Positions 24,126 to 36,081 of a stretch of DNA of 64,000 bases are shown one piece after another. The translations under genes were made by a program, and so were the position numbers. The DNA comes from Actinotalea sp. Marseille-Q4924 (lineage in GTDB: Bacteria > Actinomycetota > Actinomycetes > Actinomycetales > Cellulomonadaceae). The stretch spans positions 558,001 to 622,000 of the forward strand of contig NZ_CAKAKB010000003.1 of NCBI RefSeq assembly GCF_916618755.1. The letters run 5' to 3'. Every line of letters begins with the position of its first letter. Within the stretch, counting starts at the first letter, position 1. The notes under the pieces were generated by a model. That model saw nothing but the letters and a program-made list of their open reading frames with translations. It did not search any database and was not told the DNA's origin.

Positions 24126-24986
24126 TCAGCCCCCGGTGCTGCCCGGTCCGCCGTCGCGACGCCGCAGGTAGCGCTCGAACTCGCGCGCGATGGCCTCGCC
24201 GGACGCCTCGGGCAGCTCGGCGGTGTCCTTCGCCTCCTCCAGCTGCGCGACGTACTCGGCGATCTCCGCGTCCTCGGACGCGAGCTCGTCGACGCCGATC
24301 TGCCATGCCTCGGCGTCCTCGGGGAGGTCCCCGAGCGGGACGCTCCCGCCGAGGAGCTCCTCGAGGCGTGCCAGCAGCGCCAGCGTCGCCTTGGGGGACG
24401 GTGGGTGCGCGACGTAGTGCGGGACGGCGCTCCACACGGACAGGGCGTGCATGCCCCGCCGGGCCGCCTCGTGCTGCAGCACGCCGACGATGCCCGTCGG
24501 CCCCTCGTAGCTGGCCGGCTCGAGGTTGAGCGCCTCGCGCAGCCGCCGGTCGTCGGACGTCGTCGTCACGGGGATGGGGCGCGTGTGGGGGACGTCCGCG
24601 AGCAGCGCGCCGACCGTCACCACCGTGCGGACGTGGAGCCGCTCGGCGATCTCCAGCAGCTCGGCGCAGTACGTGCGCCAGCGCATCGACGGCTCGATGC
24701 CGTGCACGAGCACCACCTGGCGCCCGGGAGCCGGCTCGGCGAGGGCCACCGTGGTGGACGGCCACGTGATGACACGCGTGCCGTCCTCGGTCGTGCCGAT
24801 CGTCGGCCGGTTCACCTGGAAGTCGTGGTACTCCTCGGGGTCGAGCTCGTCGACCTGCTCGGCGCCCCAGACCTCGTGCAGGTGCGCGAGCGCCTGCGTC
24901 GCGGCGGAGCCCGCGTCGTTCCAGCCCTCGAACGCTGCGAGGAGCACCGGGCCGGGAAGCTGCTCGTCCGGGAGTCCTGCGGTCAT
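24126..24986 (-). CDS. PAC2 family protein
   Basis: This 286-residue protein matches the PAC2 family (proteasome assembly chaperone 2 fold): LLAAFEGWNDAGSAATQAL at the N-terminus, VLVHGIEPSMRWRTY, and SVWSAVPHYVA. In actinobacteria the family is conserved but its role is not established; despite the name, a link to proteasome assembly is not shown. The locus lies about 4 kb from the proteasome genes, which could be coincidence. TAGGCT ends 6 nt before the ATG. The gene converges on mshC with a 25-bp gap. Confidence 0.85.
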   Translation of the reverse strand: MTAGLPDEQLPGPVLLAAFEGWNDAGSAATQALAHLHEVWGAEQVDELDPEEYHDFQVNRPTIGTTEDGTRVITWPSTTVALAEPAPGRQVVLVHGIEPSMRWRTYCAELLEIAERLHVRTVVTVGALLADVPHTRPIPVTTTSDDRRLREALNLEPASYEGPTGIVGVLQHEAARRGMHALSVWSAVPHYVAHPPSPKATLALLARLEELLGGSVPLGDLPEDAEAWQIGVDELASEDAEIAEYVAQLEEAKDTAELPEASGEAIAREFERYLRRRDGGPGSTGG

Positions 24987-24992
24987 GACGCC

Positions 24993-24998
24993 AGCCTA
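24993..24998 (-). promoter_or_regulatory. -10 element TAGGCT, leaderless arrangement, before PAC2 gene
   Basis: On the minus strand TAGGCT ends 6 nt before the ATG at 24986; no ribosome binding site is present. Confidence 0.6.
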
Positions 24999-25070
24999 GG
25001 TGCTGCCCGTCAGGGCGCCCGGCCGACGCACGCGGGGGGCCGCGGCCGACGACGCGACCGGCGCCCTCCG

Positions 25071-25076
25071 TAGACT
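25071..25076 (+). promoter_or_regulatory. -10 element TAGACT, leaderless arrangement, before HAD phosphatase
   Basis: TAGACT ends 6 nt before the GTG start at 25083. Confidence 0.6.
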
Positions 25077-25082
25077 TCGCCG

Positions 25083-25835
25083 GTGCCCACCAGCCCAGCC
25101 GTGCCCCCGGCCCCGCCCCACGTCGACCGACCCGCCGTCCTGCCGGCAGCCGTCCTGTGGGACATGGACGGCACGCTCGTCGACACCGAGCCGTGCTGGA
25201 TGGCGGCCGAGCGCCTTCTCGTGGCGGAGCACGGCGGGACGTGGGGGCAGGAGGACGCGGAGGCCGTCGTCGGCCTGCCGCTGACCGACGGCGCGGCGGC
25301 GCTGCAGGCGGCGGGCGTCGCGCTCCCCGTGCCGGAGATCGTGGAGCGGATGCTCGACCACGTCATCGCGACGCTGGACGAGCACGCCGACTGGCAGCCC
25401 GGCGCGCGCGAGCTGCTCGTCGCCCTGCGCGACGCGGGCGTGCCGTGCGCGCTGGTCACGATGTCCTACCGACGGCTGGCCGAGGCGGTCCTGCGGTCGG
25501 CCCCGGACGGGGCGTTCTCGGTCCTCGTCACGGGCGACGAGGTCACCCACGGCAAGCCGCACCCCGAGCCCTACCTCACCGCGGCCGCGGCGCTCGGCGT
25601 CGAGGTGACCGAGTGCGTCGCGATCGAGGACTCCCCGCCGGGGATCGGGTCCGCGCTGGCCTCCGGCGCGCGCACCCTCGGCGTCCAGCACATCGTCCCC
25701 GTCGACCCGCGGCCCGGCCTGAGCCGCGTGGGCTCGCTCGACGGCGTCACGCTCGACGACCTCGCCCGCCTGCGGGCCGGCGAGGTCATCGACCGCCTGC
25801 CCGCGCCGTCGTCGTCCGCCGCGGGCGCGCCCTGA
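25083..25835 (+). CDS. HAD family phosphatase (beta-phosphoglucomutase-like)
   Basis: This 250-residue protein has HAD motif I WDMDGTLVDTEP near residue 22 (nucleophile and acid/base aspartates), motif II VTMSYRRL, motif III HGKPHPEPY and motif IV AIEDSPPG. The helical cap between motifs I and II is the subclass I type shared with phosphoglycolate phosphatase and beta-phosphoglucomutase. The small-molecule substrate cannot be inferred. It ends 9 bp from the convergent RecB-like gene. Confidence 0.87.
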   Translation: MPTSPAVPPAPPHVDRPAVLPAAVLWDMDGTLVDTEPCWMAAERLLVAEHGGTWGQEDAEAVVGLPLTDGAAALQAAGVALPVPEIVERMLDHVIATLDEHADWQPGARELLVALRDAGVPCALVTMSYRRLAEAVLRSAPDGAFSVLVTGDEVTHGKPHPEPYLTAAAALGVEVTECVAIEDSPPGIGSALASGARTLGVQHIVPVDPRPGLSRVGSLDGVTLDDLARLRAGEVIDRLPAPSSSAAGAP

Positions 25836-25844
25836 CCGACCTGG

Positions 25845-26825
25845 TCAGTCCCGCGGCGTGATGCCCAGGGCGAGCTCCACCGCCCCGGCGGGCAGGTCCG
25901 GTGGTTCCCCGCCGAACGCCGGGCACACGCTCTGGTGGGCGCACCATCCGCAGAGCGCGCTCGTCCGCGGCAGCCACCGACCGGTCTCGGCCGCCGAGCG
26001 GATGCCCGCCCAGATCGCTCGGATACGCCTCTCCGTCGTGGCGAGCTCCGCGGGGTCCGGGCAGTGGCGCAGCACCACGCCGTCGCCCAGGTAGACGAGC
26101 TGCAGCATCGCCGGCGCGCGCCCGCGCAGCCGCGAGACGACGAGCGCGTAGAACCGCATCTGGAACAGTGCTCCGGACTCGTAGCCCTCTCGCGGCGACC
26201 GGCCGGTCTTGTAGTCGACGATGCGGATGGCGCCGTCGGGCGCCACGTCGAGCCGGTCGACGATGCCGCGCAGCTCCAGGCCGTCCTCCAGCGACGTGGC
26301 GACGGCCATCTCCCGCTCCGCCGGCTCCAGCCGGTTCGGGTCCTCCAGCGTGAAGTACGTGTCGAGCAGCGCCCCCGCGCCCGAGAACCAGGCCTCGACG
26401 TCCTCCGGGTCCTCGAGCACCTCGACCACCTCGGGACGCTCGGTGACGAGGCGGTCCCACTCCTGGGGGACCAGGGCCCGCGCCGTCTGCGGCGTCCGGG
26501 TGCCGGCCGGCGCGTCGTAGAGGTTCTCGAGCACCGCGTGCACCAGGGTGCCCCGCACCGCCGCCGCGCTCGGCGGCTCCGGCAGCCGGTCCACCACGCG
26601 GAAGCGGAAGAGCAGGGGGCACTGGAGGAAGTCGTTCGCCCGGGACGGCGACAGGCCGGGTCGTCGTCGGCGCGCCGTCTCGTCCGTGCCCGCCGCGCCG
26701 TCCGGGGCCGCCACCTCGGCGACGCCACCGGGCAGCACCCCCCCGTCGGGCCCCGCCCCACCGGGCACCGGCCCGGTGGGCAGGGTCGGGGCGGTGGCAG
26801 GGTTCACGAGCTCGTCCGTCGGCAC
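25845..26825 (-). CDS. RecB family exonuclease (PD-(D/E)XK, Cas4-like iron-sulfur type)
   Basis: This 326-residue nuclease has LSPSRANDFLQCPLLFRFR, the helical GTLVHAVLE motif, and the PD-(D/E)XK core RIVDYKTGRSP. One cysteine near the N-terminus (LQCPLLF) and three in CGWCAHQSVCP near the C-terminus are placed like the Fe-S cluster ligands of Cas4 and AddB. Members are standalone actinobacterial nucleases thought to act in DNA repair. I chose GTG 26825 over 26873 because TACCCT ends 7 nt before it. No CRISPR genes are nearby. Confidence 0.85.
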   Translation of the reverse strand: MPTDELVNPATAPTLPTGPVPGGAGPDGGVLPGGVAEVAAPDGAAGTDETARRRRPGLSPSRANDFLQCPLLFRFRVVDRLPEPPSAAAVRGTLVHAVLENLYDAPAGTRTPQTARALVPQEWDRLVTERPEVVEVLEDPEDVEAWFSGAGALLDTYFTLEDPNRLEPAEREMAVATSLEDGLELRGIVDRLDVAPDGAIRIVDYKTGRSPREGYESGALFQMRFYALVVSRLRGRAPAMLQLVYLGDGVVLRHCPDPAELATTERRIRAIWAGIRSAAETGRWLPRTSALCGWCAHQSVCPAFGGEPPDLPAGAVELALGITPRD

Positions 26826-26832
26826 GCGCCCC

Positions 26833-26838
26833 AGGGTA
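26833..26838 (-). promoter_or_regulatory. -10 element TACCCT, leaderless arrangement, before RecB-like gene
   Basis: On the minus strand TACCCT ends 7 nt before the GTG at 26825, which supports that start. Confidence 0.5.
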
Positions 26839-26923
26839 CGAGCCGCCACCGACACGGCCGGGCGCCGACCCACCCGCCTGAGGGCCAGGGCGCACGCGAC
26901 GTGGTCGGCGGCGGTGCGGGACC

Positions 26924-26929
26924 TAGGGT
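26924..26929 (+). promoter_or_regulatory. -10 element TAGGGT, leaderless arrangement, before site-2 protease
   Basis: TAGGGT ends 6 nt before the GTG at 26936. Confidence 0.6.
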
Positions 26930-26931
26930 GA

Positions 26932-29202
<2,271 letters not shown>

Positions 29203-29234
29203 GCGCCATCCCGCGCCGGGGACCAGCCCGGACG

Positions 29235-29240
29235 TAGGGT
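29235..29240 (+). promoter_or_regulatory. -10 element TAGGGT upstream of mpa
   Basis: TAGGGT would start transcription near 29247, giving a leader of about 67 nt with AAGGAGG at 29303-29309 before the mpa ATG. It is a leadered promoter, in contrast to most others here. Confidence 0.5.
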
Positions 29241-29313
29241 TGAGGTGCTGCGAGGCGCACCGGACGTCGTCGGCCGACGACGCCCGGCCGGCCCCGTCGT
29301 CCAAGGAGGCACC

Positions 29314-31074
29314 ATGAGCCAGACGCCTGAGCACGAGAACCGGCACGCCGCGGGCCCGGACCGTCCCGCCGTGGGCTCGCCGACCACGCCGTCCGCCCTG
29401 CCGTCCTCCGGAACCGTGCCCAGCACCTCCGAGCACTACGCCGAGCGGCGCCGCGCCGCCGACGACGCCCGACAGCTGGCCCTCCTCGCCGCGAAGAACG
29501 AGCGGCTCGCCGACGCGCTGCGCCAGGCCCGCGAGAAGCTCGCCGAGATGCAGGAGCAGCTGGACGAGCTGGGCCGTCCGCCCGCCACCTTCGCCACCTT
29601 CCTCGAGGCGCGTGGGGACGGGACCGCGGAGGTCATCTCCTCCGGGCGCAAGATGCAGCTGCAGGTGGCGCCGCAGGTGGAGCTCGGGACGTTGCGGCCC
29701 GGGCAGGAGGTCAAGCTCAACGAGGCGATGACCGTCGTCGAGGCGGGCGCCTACGAGAACGTCGGCGAGATCGTCACGGTGAAGGAGCTGCTCGAGGGCG
29801 GCCGCGCGCTGGTGGTCGGCCGTGCCGACGAGGAGCGGGTCGTCCGGCTCGCGGGCCAGGTGCTGGACGGGCCCCTGCGGGTGGGTGACGCGCTGACGGT
29901 CGAGTCGCGGACCGGCTTCGTCTTCGAGCGCATCCCGCGGGCCGAGGTCGAGGAGCTCGTCCTCGAGGAGGTGCCGGACATCGACTACACGGACATCGGC
30001 GGCCTCACCTCGCAGATCGAGCAGATCAAGGACGCCGTGGAGCTGCCGTTCAACCACCCGGACCTGTACCGGGAGCACGGGCTGCGCCCGCCCAAGGGCG
30101 TCCTGCTCTACGGCCCGCCCGGGTGCGGCAAGACCCTCATCGCGAAGGCGGTGGCGCGCTCCCTCGCGCAGACCCGCACCACGGTGGGACCGGACGGGAC
30201 GTCCGTGCCGGCCGGGACGAGCTACTTCCTCAACGTCAAGGGCCCCGAGCTGCTCAACAAGTACGTCGGCGAGACCGAGCGGCACATCCGGCTGATCTTC
30301 GCCCGGGCCCGCGAGAAGGCCTCCCAGGGGACCCCCGTGGTCGTCTTCTTCGACGAGATGGAGTCGCTGTTCCGCACCCGCGGGACCGGCGTCTCCAGCG
30401 ACGTGGAGACGACGGTCGTGCCGCAGCTGCTCAGCGAGATCGACGGCGTCGAGCGGCTCGACAACGTCATCGTCATCGGTGCCTCCAACCGCGAGGACAT
30501 GATCGACCCCGCCATCCTCCGTCCCGGACGCCTCGACGTGAAGATCAAGATCGAGCGGCCGGACGCCGAGGCCGCGCGCGACATCTTCACCAAGTACCTG
30601 ACGCCGGACCTGCCGCTGCACCCCGACGACCTCGCCGAGCACGGCGGCGACGCGTCGGCCGCCGTCGACGCCATGATCCAGCGGACGGTCGAGCGCATGT
30701 ACGCGGAGACGTCGGAGAACGAGTTCCTCGAGGTCACGTACGCCTCGGGGGACAAGGAGGTCCTGTACTTCAAGGACTTCAGCTCCGGCGCGATGATCCA
30801 GAACGTCGTGGACCGCGCGAAGAAGTCCGCGATCAAGGAGTTCCTCGCCACGGGCACCCGCGGCATCCGGGTGGACCACCTGCTGGCGGCGTGCGTGGAC
30901 GAGTTCAAGGAGAACGAGGACCTGCCGAACACGACCAACCCGGACGACTGGGCACGGATCTCCGGCAAGAAGGGCGAGCGGATCGTCTTCATCCGCACGA
31001 TCGTCCAGGGCAAGGGCGGCAAGGAGGCCCACCGCTCGATCGAGACGATGACGCCCACCGGCCAGTACCTCTGA
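29314..31074 (+). CDS. mpa: Proteasome-associated ATPase
   Basis: This 586-residue AAA ATPase (Mpa, also Arc) unfolds pupylated proteins and threads them into the 20S core. It has an N-terminal coiled coil that captures Pup (about 45-90, rich in heptads such as [16 protein letters not shown]), tandem OB folds (about 95-235), and an AAA domain with Walker A GPPGCGKT and Walker [10 protein letters not shown]. It ends GQYL, whose penultimate tyrosine is the signal that docks the hexamer on PrcA. AAGGAGG lies 4 nt before the ATG. Confidence 0.97.
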   Translation: MSQTPEHENRHAAGPDRPAVGSPTTPSALPSSGTVPSTSEHYAERRRAADDARQLALLAAKNERLADALRQAREKLAEMQEQLDELGRPPATFATFLEARGDGTAEVISSGRKMQLQVAPQVELGTLRPGQEVKLNEAMTVVEAGAYENVGEIVTVKELLEGGRALVVGRADEERVVRLAGQVLDGPLRVGDALTVESRTGFVFERIPRAEVEELVLEEVPDIDYTDIGGLTSQIEQIKDAVELPFNHPDLYREHGLRPPKGVLLYGPPGCGKTLIAKAVARSLAQTRTTVGPDGTSVPAGTSYFLNVKGPELLNKYVGETERHIRLIFARAREKASQGTPVVVFFDEMESLFRTRGTGVSSDVETTVVPQLLSEIDGVERLDNVIVIGASNREDMIDPAILRPGRLDVKIKIERPDAEAARDIFTKYLTPDLPLHPDDLAEHGGDASAAVDAMIQRTVERMYAETSENEFLEVTYASGDKEVLYFKDFSSGAMIQNVVDRAKKSAIKEFLATGTRGIRVDHLLAACVDEFKENEDLPNTTNPDDWARISGKKGERIVFIRTIVQGKGGKEAHRSIETMTPTGQYL

Positions 31075-31158
31075 CCTGCTCTCGCGGGTCCCGGCCGGAG
31101 GGTGCGGCCGGCCGAGCCCGACCGGACCCGAGCGAGCCCGGGCCGCCTGGCGCTGACC

Positions 31159-31164
31159 TACGCT
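31159..31164 (+). promoter_or_regulatory. -10 element TACGCT, leaderless arrangement, before dop
   Basis: TACGCT ends 6 nt before the GTG at 31171. A GC-rich imperfect inverted repeat lies between the mpa stop and this promoter. Confidence 0.55.
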
Positions 31165-31170
31165 GACGGG

Positions 31171-32820
31171 GTGACCGTGCGCCGGGTGATGGGGATCGAG
31201 ACCGAGTTCGGCATCGTGGAACCCGGGCGGCCGCAGGCCAACCCGATGCTGCTGTCCAGCACCGTCGTCTCCGCGTACGCGGCGCTCGCAGCCGGGGCAG
31301 GGCGGGCGCGCTGGGACTACGAGGACGAGGACCCGCTGGCCGACGCCCGCGGCTTCCGCCTGCAGCGCGCGGCCGCGCACCCCTCGATGCTCACCGACGA
31401 CCCGTCCCAGCCCGCCCCCTCGGGCGACGCGACCGCCGACGACGACGCCGCCGGCTGGGACGACGCGGCGGGGCCCCGGCTCGGAGCCACGCACCGCGAG
31501 CGGCCCCTCGTGGAGGAGTACGACGACCCGGGGGCCGCCACCACCATCCTGAGCAACGGCGCCCGGTTCTACGTCGACCACGCCCACCCGGAGTACTCCA
31601 GCCCGGAGGTGACCGGGCCCCGCGCCGGCGTCGTCTGGGACAAGGCGGGCGAGGAGGTGGCCCTCCAGGCGGTCCGAGCGCTCGCGGGCACACCCGGGAT
31701 GCCCGACGTGGTCCTCTACAAGAACAACGTCGACGGCAAGGGCGCCTCCTACGGCACGCACGAGAACTACCTCGTCGACCGCGCGGTCCCGTTCGACGTC
31801 CTGTCGGCCGCTCTCATCCCGTTCCTCGTCACCCGGCAGGTGTTCACCGGGGCCGGCCGCGTCGGCCTGGGCCAGGCGGGGCAGTCCGCCGGGTTCCAGC
31901 TCTCCCAGCGGGCGGACTACATCGAGGCGGAGGTGGGCCTGGAGACGACACTGCGGCGGCCGATCGTGAACACCCGCGACGAGCCGCACGCGGACCGCAC
32001 GCGCTGGCGCCGGCTCCACCTCATCATCGGGGACGCCACGATGCTCGAGGTGGCCACGTGGCTCCGGCTCGGCACGGCGTCCCTGGTGCTCTGGCTCGTC
32101 GAGGCGGCGCAGGCGCGACCGGACCTGCTCGGCACGGTGGCCGAGGTCGCCCTCGCGGACCCGGTCGCGGAGGTGCGCGAGGTGAGCCGCGACCTCGCGC
32201 TCACCCACCGCCTGACGCTGGCGGACGGCCGCCGGCTCACGGCGCTGGAGATCCAGCGGGTGTACCTCGAGGCCGTACGCGCCGCCGTCGGGGCCGACCT
32301 CGACGAGGAGACCCGGTCCGTGCTGGAGCGATGGGACTCGGTGCTGACGCGCCTCGCCGAGGACCCGCGTCTCTGCGCCCGCGAGGTCGAGTGGGTCGCG
32401 AAGCTGCGGCTGCTCGACGGGATGCGGCGGCGGGACCACCTCGCGTGGGACCACCCCCGGCTCGAGGCCATGGACATCCAGTGGTCGGACGTGCGTCCGG
32501 AGCGCGGGCTGTACCACCGGCTGCTCGCGGCAGGCGCGGTCGAGCGGCTGGTCGACCCGACGGAGGTCCAGGCGGCGGTCACGGAGCCGCCCACCGACAC
32601 GCGCGCCTACTTCCGGGGCACGGTGGTGAGCCGGTACGGCCCCCAGGTGCGCGCCGCGAGCTGGGACTCGGTCGTCCTGGACGTGCCCGGCCTGGCGACC
32701 CTGCAGCGGATCCCGCTGCGGGACCCGTGGCGCGGCACGCGCGCGCACGTGGGGGCGCTGCTCGAGGAGTGCGCCGACGCCGGTGAGCTCGTGGCACGGT
32801 TGGCACCGGCGGCCCGCTGA
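31171..32820 (+). CDS. dop: Deamidase of Pup / depupylase
   Basis: This 549-residue glutamine-synthetase-fold enzyme converts the C-terminal Gln of Pup to Glu and also removes Pup from substrates. It starts MTVRRVMGIETEFGIV, contains the ATP-site NNVDGKGASYGTHENY and [18 protein letters not shown] loop at about 50-120, rich in Asp, Ala and Pro (WDDAAGPRLG), is the Dop-specific insertion that distinguishes it from PafA, here rather long. The Pup gene encodes Gln at its end, so Dop is required for tagging. GTG start fits a leaderless mRNA. Confidence 0.95.
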   Translation: MTVRRVMGIETEFGIVEPGRPQANPMLLSSTVVSAYAALAAGAGRARWDYEDEDPLADARGFRLQRAAAHPSMLTDDPSQPAPSGDATADDDAAGWDDAAGPRLGATHRERPLVEEYDDPGAATTILSNGARFYVDHAHPEYSSPEVTGPRAGVVWDKAGEEVALQAVRALAGTPGMPDVVLYKNNVDGKGASYGTHENYLVDRAVPFDVLSAALIPFLVTRQVFTGAGRVGLGQAGQSAGFQLSQRADYIEAEVGLETTLRRPIVNTRDEPHADRTRWRRLHLIIGDATMLEVATWLRLGTASLVLWLVEAAQARPDLLGTVAEVALADPVAEVREVSRDLALTHRLTLADGRRLTALEIQRVYLEAVRAAVGADLDEETRSVLERWDSVLTRLAEDPRLCAREVEWVAKLRLLDGMRRRDHLAWDHPRLEAMDIQWSDVRPERGLYHRLLAAGAVERLVDPTEVQAAVTEPPTDTRAYFRGTVVSRYGPQVRAASWDSVVLDVPGLATLQRIPLRDPWRGTRAHVGALLEECADAGELVARLAPAAR

Positions 32821-32829
32821 CGCCGACCT

Positions 32830-32856
32830 GAGGGCCCGCTGACCGGTGGGCCCCTC
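32830..32856 (+). terminator. Hairpin between dop and pup
   Basis: GAGGGCCC pairs with GGGCCCCTC (one bulged C) around a 10-nt loop, 10 nt after the dop stop. Together with a promoter-like TAGGAT downstream it would give pup its own transcript. Confidence 0.55.
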
Positions 32857-32917
32857 GAACGGACCACGACGGCGCACCGGTGTGCGGACACGCAGGCCAG
32901 GTGTCGGTGCGCATGCC

Positions 32918-32923
32918 TAGGAT
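32918..32923 (+). promoter_or_regulatory. -10 element TAGGAT upstream of pup
   Basis: TAGGAT predicts a start of transcription near 32930 and a leader of about 46 nt with AGGAGG at 32965-32970 before the pup ATG. Confidence 0.5.
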
Positions 32924-32975
32924 CGACAGTGTCCCGACCGTCCCCGGCCCGCCGGGGAGGAGGCAGGAGGTCACC

Positions 32976-33176
32976 ATGGCCGACCAGGAGCACGTCCAGC
33001 GTCGTCACGAGGACGCGGAACCAGCCGGACCGCCCGAGAACCCGCCCGCGTCGGCGGCCCCCAGCACCCAGGCGCGCGACGCCGAGGTGGACTCCCTGCT
33101 GGAGGAGATCGACGAGGTGCTCGAGTCCAACGCGGAGTCGTTCGTGCGCGGGTTCGTGCAGAAGGGCGGTCAGTGA
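32976..33176 (+). CDS. pup: Prokaryotic ubiquitin-like protein
   Basis: This 66-residue disordered protein is the tag that is joined to lysines of target proteins. The C-terminal part SLLEEIDEVLESNAESFVRG and the final QKGGQ are the hallmark: the last Gln must be deamidated to Glu by Dop before PafA can attach it. The middle is charged and disordered with helical potential for the Mpa coiled coil. AGGAGG lies 5 nt before the ATG. It ends 6 bp before prcB. Confidence 0.97.
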   Translation: MADQEHVQRRHEDAEPAGPPENPPASAAPSTQARDAEVDSLLEEIDEVLESNAESFVRGFVQKGGQ

Positions 33177-33182
33177 GCCGCG

Positions 33183-34007
33183 ATGACCGACCTGCACGGA
33201 GCACTGCCGCCTGCCTTCCGGATGACGGGCACGTCGTCGTTCCTGGACTTCCTCGCCGCGCACGACCCGAGCCTGCTGCCGGGCGCGCGCGCCGTGCCTG
33301 CCGGTGAGGTGAGCGCGCCGCACGGCACGACGATCGTCGCGCTCGCCTTCGACGGCGGCGTCGTCATGGCCGGCGACCGGCGCGCGACGGCCGGGTCGAT
33401 GATCGCCAGCCGCACGATCGAGAAGGTGTTCCCGGCCGACGAGTACTCCGCCGTGGGCATCGCCGGCACGGCCGGGCTCGCCCTGGAGCTCGTCCGGCTC
33501 TTCCAGCTCGAGCTGGAGCACTACGAGAAGATCGAGGGCTCGCTCCTCTCGCTGGAGGGCAAGGCGAACCGGCTCGCGACCATGGTGCGGGGAAGCCTCG
33601 GGATGGCCATGCAAGGCCTCGCGGTCGTCCCGCTCTTCGGCGGGTACGACCTGGACGCGGGCACCGGGCGGATCTTCTCGTTCGACGTGACGGGCGGTCG
33701 GTACGAGGAGCGGGAGCACCACGCCGTCGGTTCCGGCTCGGTCTTCGCCCGCGGCTCCCTGAAGAAGCTGTGGCGCCCCGGCATGGGCGTGCCCGAGGCG
33801 ATCCGCACCGCGGTGCACGCCCTGGTCGACGCCGCGGACGACGACTCGGCCACGGGCGGGCCCGACACGCTGCGGCGGATCTACCCCGTCGTCGCGACGG
33901 TGACGGCGTCCGGGTACCTGCGGGTGCCGGACGCCGACCTCGCGGACGTCTGCCGCGAGGTCGACGCCCTCCGGCAGCGCACCGAGGGAGCGGGGGAGCC
34001 GACATGA
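33183..34007 (+). CDS. prcB: 20S proteasome beta subunit
   Basis: This 274-residue precursor has a propeptide of 48 residues that is removed autocatalytically, exposing Thr49 in [15 protein letters not shown] as the N-terminal nucleophile. Lys and Asp of the catalytic set lie in [10 protein letters not shown] and further on. Fourteen copies form the inner rings of the core. The gene overlaps prcA through ATGA, ensuring balanced synthesis. Propeptide length is within the actinobacterial range. Confidence 0.96.
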   Translation: MTDLHGALPPAFRMTGTSSFLDFLAAHDPSLLPGARAVPAGEVSAPHGTTIVALAFDGGVVMAGDRRATAGSMIASRTIEKVFPADEYSAVGIAGTAGLALELVRLFQLELEHYEKIEGSLLSLEGKANRLATMVRGSLGMAMQGLAVVPLFGGYDLDAGTGRIFSFDVTGGRYEEREHHAVGSGSVFARGSLKKLWRPGMGVPEAIRTAVHALVDAADDDSATGGPDTLRRIYPVVATVTASGYLRVPDADLADVCREVDALRQRTEGAGEPT

Positions 34008-34711
34008 CCATGCCGTTCTACGTCTCGCCCGAGCAGCTCATGAAGGACCGGGCGGACTACGCGCGCAAGGGGATCGCGCGCGGCCGGTCGGTGGTCGTCG
34101 TGGCGTACGACGACGGCATCGCGTTCGCCACCGAGAACCCCTCGCGGGCCCTGCACAAGATCTCGGAGATCTACGACCGCATCGCCTTCGCGGCGGTCGG
34201 CAAGTACAACGAGTTCGAGAACCTGCGGGTCGCCGGCGTGCGCTACGCCGACCTGCGCGGCTACTCCTACGACCGCTCGGACGTCACCGCCCGCGGGCTC
34301 GCCAACGCCTACGCCCAGACGCTCGGCACCGTCTTCACGACCGAGTCCAAGCCGCTCGAGGTCGAGCTCGTCGTCGCGGAGGTCGGCGACTCGGCCGACG
34401 AGGACCAGGTCTACCGCCTGTCGTACGACGGATCGGTCGCGGACGAGCGCGGACACGTCGTCCTCGGCGGTCAGGCGGAGCTGCTCGCCGAGCGGCTCGA
34501 GGAGGGGTGGCGCCCGGGCATGGCCCTCGCCGAGGTCGTGAGCCTCGCCGTCGACGTCCTCGGGACGCAGCCGGAGGGACCCGTCCGCGTGCTGGAGCCG
34601 GCACAGCTCGAGGTCGCGGTCCTGGACCGGACACGCCCGCGCCGGGCCTTCCGCCGCCTGCCGGCCGTGCTGCTCGCCGACCTCCTGGCCGCCGACGTGG
34701 GCGAGGGCTGA
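34004..34711 (+). CDS. prcA: 20S proteasome alpha subunit
   Basis: This 235-residue subunit forms the outer rings and gate. The N-terminal [23 protein letters not shown] is the gating helix region, followed by [15 protein letters not shown] and the substrate-channel loop. The ATG overlaps the prcB stop. The last 40 residues ([18 protein letters not shown]) are typical of actinobacteria. It ends 3 bp before pafA. Confidence 0.96.
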   Translation: MTMPFYVSPEQLMKDRADYARKGIARGRSVVVVAYDDGIAFATENPSRALHKISEIYDRIAFAAVGKYNEFENLRVAGVRYADLRGYSYDRSDVTARGLANAYAQTLGTVFTTESKPLEVELVVAEVGDSADEDQVYRLSYDGSVADERGHVVLGGQAELLAERLEEGWRPGMALAEVVSLAVDVLGTQPEGPVRVLEPAQLEVAVLDRTRPRRAFRRLPAVLLADLLAADVGEG

Positions 34712-34714
34712 CGC

Positions 34715-36076
34715 GTGGACCGCCGGATCTTCGGCCTGGAGACCGAGTACGGCGTCACGTGCGCGGTCGACACCGGCCGGGGGCTGTCGGCGGACGAGGT
34801 CGCGCGCTACCTGTTCCGCAAGGTCGTCGCGTGGGGCCGCTCGTCCAACGTGTTCCTGCGCAACGGGTCGCGGCTGTACCTCGACGTGGGCTCGCACCCC
34901 GAGTACGCCACCGCCGAGTGCGACGACATCCGGGACCTCGTCGCCCACGACCGGGGTGGGGAGCGGATCCTCGAGGGGCTCGTGGCCGACGCCCAGCAGC
35001 GGCTGGAGCACGAGGGCCTGCCGGGGCGGATCCACCTGTTCAAGAACAACACCGACTCGGCCGGGAACTCCTACGGGTGCCACGAGAACTACCTGGTGCG
35101 GCGCCAGGGCGACTTCGGCCGGCTCGCCGACGTCCTCGTCCCGTTCCTCATCACTCGCCAGGTCCTCACCGGCGCCGGGAAGGTCCTGCCCACGCCGCGC
35201 GGCGCCGTGTACTGCCTCTCCCAGCGCGCGGACCACATCTGGGAGTCGGTCTCGAGCGCCACGACGAGGTCGCGCCCCATCATCAACACGCGCGACGAGC
35301 CGCACGCGGACGCCGAGTCCTACCGCCGGCTGCACGTCATCGTCGGCGACTCCTCGATGGCGGAGCCCACGACGCTGCTCAAGACCGGCGCGACGGACCT
35401 CGTCCTGCGGCTGGTCGAGGCCGGCGTCCCGATGCGGGAGATCGGTCTCGAGAACCCCATGCGCGCGATCCGGGAGATCAGCCACGACATGTCGGGACAC
35501 GCGCAGGTGCGCCTGACCAGCGGTCGCACCGCGACCGCCATCGACATCCAGGAGGAGTACCTCGGGCGGGTCCAGGAGTTCGTGGCCCAGTCCGTGGAGC
35601 CGACCGACGTCATCAAGCGCACGCTCGACCTGTGGGAGCGGGGCCTGCGTGCCCTGCGCACCGGCGACCTGTCGCTCGTCGACCGCGAGCTGGACTGGGT
35701 GATCAAGCACCGGCTCATCGAGCGGTACCGCGCCAAGCACGACCTCGGGCTCGACGACCCGCGGGTGGCCCGGCTCGACCTGGCCTACCACGACATCTCC
35801 CGCACCGAGGGGCTGTACAACCTCCTGGCCGCCCGCGGCATGGTCGAGCGGGTCGTCACGGACCTGGACACCTTCGAGGCCACGGCGGTGCCGCCCCAGA
35901 CGACCCGGGCGAAGCTCCGTGGGGACTTCGTGCGCCGTGCGCAGGAGGCGCGGCGGGACTACACCGTCGACTGGGTGCACCTGAAGCTCAACGACCAGGC
36001 CCAGCGGACCGTGCTCTGCAAGGACCCCTTCCGCAGCGTGGACGAGCGCGTCGAGAGGCTCCTGGAGTCGATGTGA
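34715..36076 (+). CDS. pafA: Pup--protein ligase
   Basis: This 453-residue glutamine-synthetase-fold ligase activates the C-terminal Glu of Pup with ATP and joins it to substrate lysines. It starts [16 protein letters not shown], with [19 protein letters not shown] and [17 protein letters not shown] as ATP and Pup site segments. It lacks the long Dop loop. The GTG lies 3 bp after the prcA stop, so pup, prcB, prcA and pafA are probably one transcript. Confidence 0.96.
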   Translation: MDRRIFGLETEYGVTCAVDTGRGLSADEVARYLFRKVVAWGRSSNVFLRNGSRLYLDVGSHPEYATAECDDIRDLVAHDRGGERILEGLVADAQQRLEHEGLPGRIHLFKNNTDSAGNSYGCHENYLVRRQGDFGRLADVLVPFLITRQVLTGAGKVLPTPRGAVYCLSQRADHIWESVSSATTRSRPIINTRDEPHADAESYRRLHVIVGDSSMAEPTTLLKTGATDLVLRLVEAGVPMREIGLENPMRAIREISHDMSGHAQVRLTSGRTATAIDIQEEYLGRVQEFVAQSVEPTDVIKRTLDLWERGLRALRTGDLSLVDRELDWVIKHRLIERYRAKHDLGLDDPRVARLDLAYHDISRTEGLYNLLAARGMVERVVTDLDTFEATAVPPQTTRAKLRGDFVRRAQEARRDYTVDWVHLKLNDQAQRTVLCKDPFRSVDERVERLLESM

Positions 36077-36081
36077 CCGGC

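Noticed and set aside
25845-26825. RecB-like gene as part of a CRISPR adaptation module
   Set aside because: Cas4-like features alone are not enough. No cas1, cas2 or repeats occur in the window.
31075-31158. Terminator between mpa and dop
   Set aside because: CTCGCGGGTCC and GGACCCGAGCGAG are partly complementary but imperfect and 30 or more bases apart, so the structure is uncertain.
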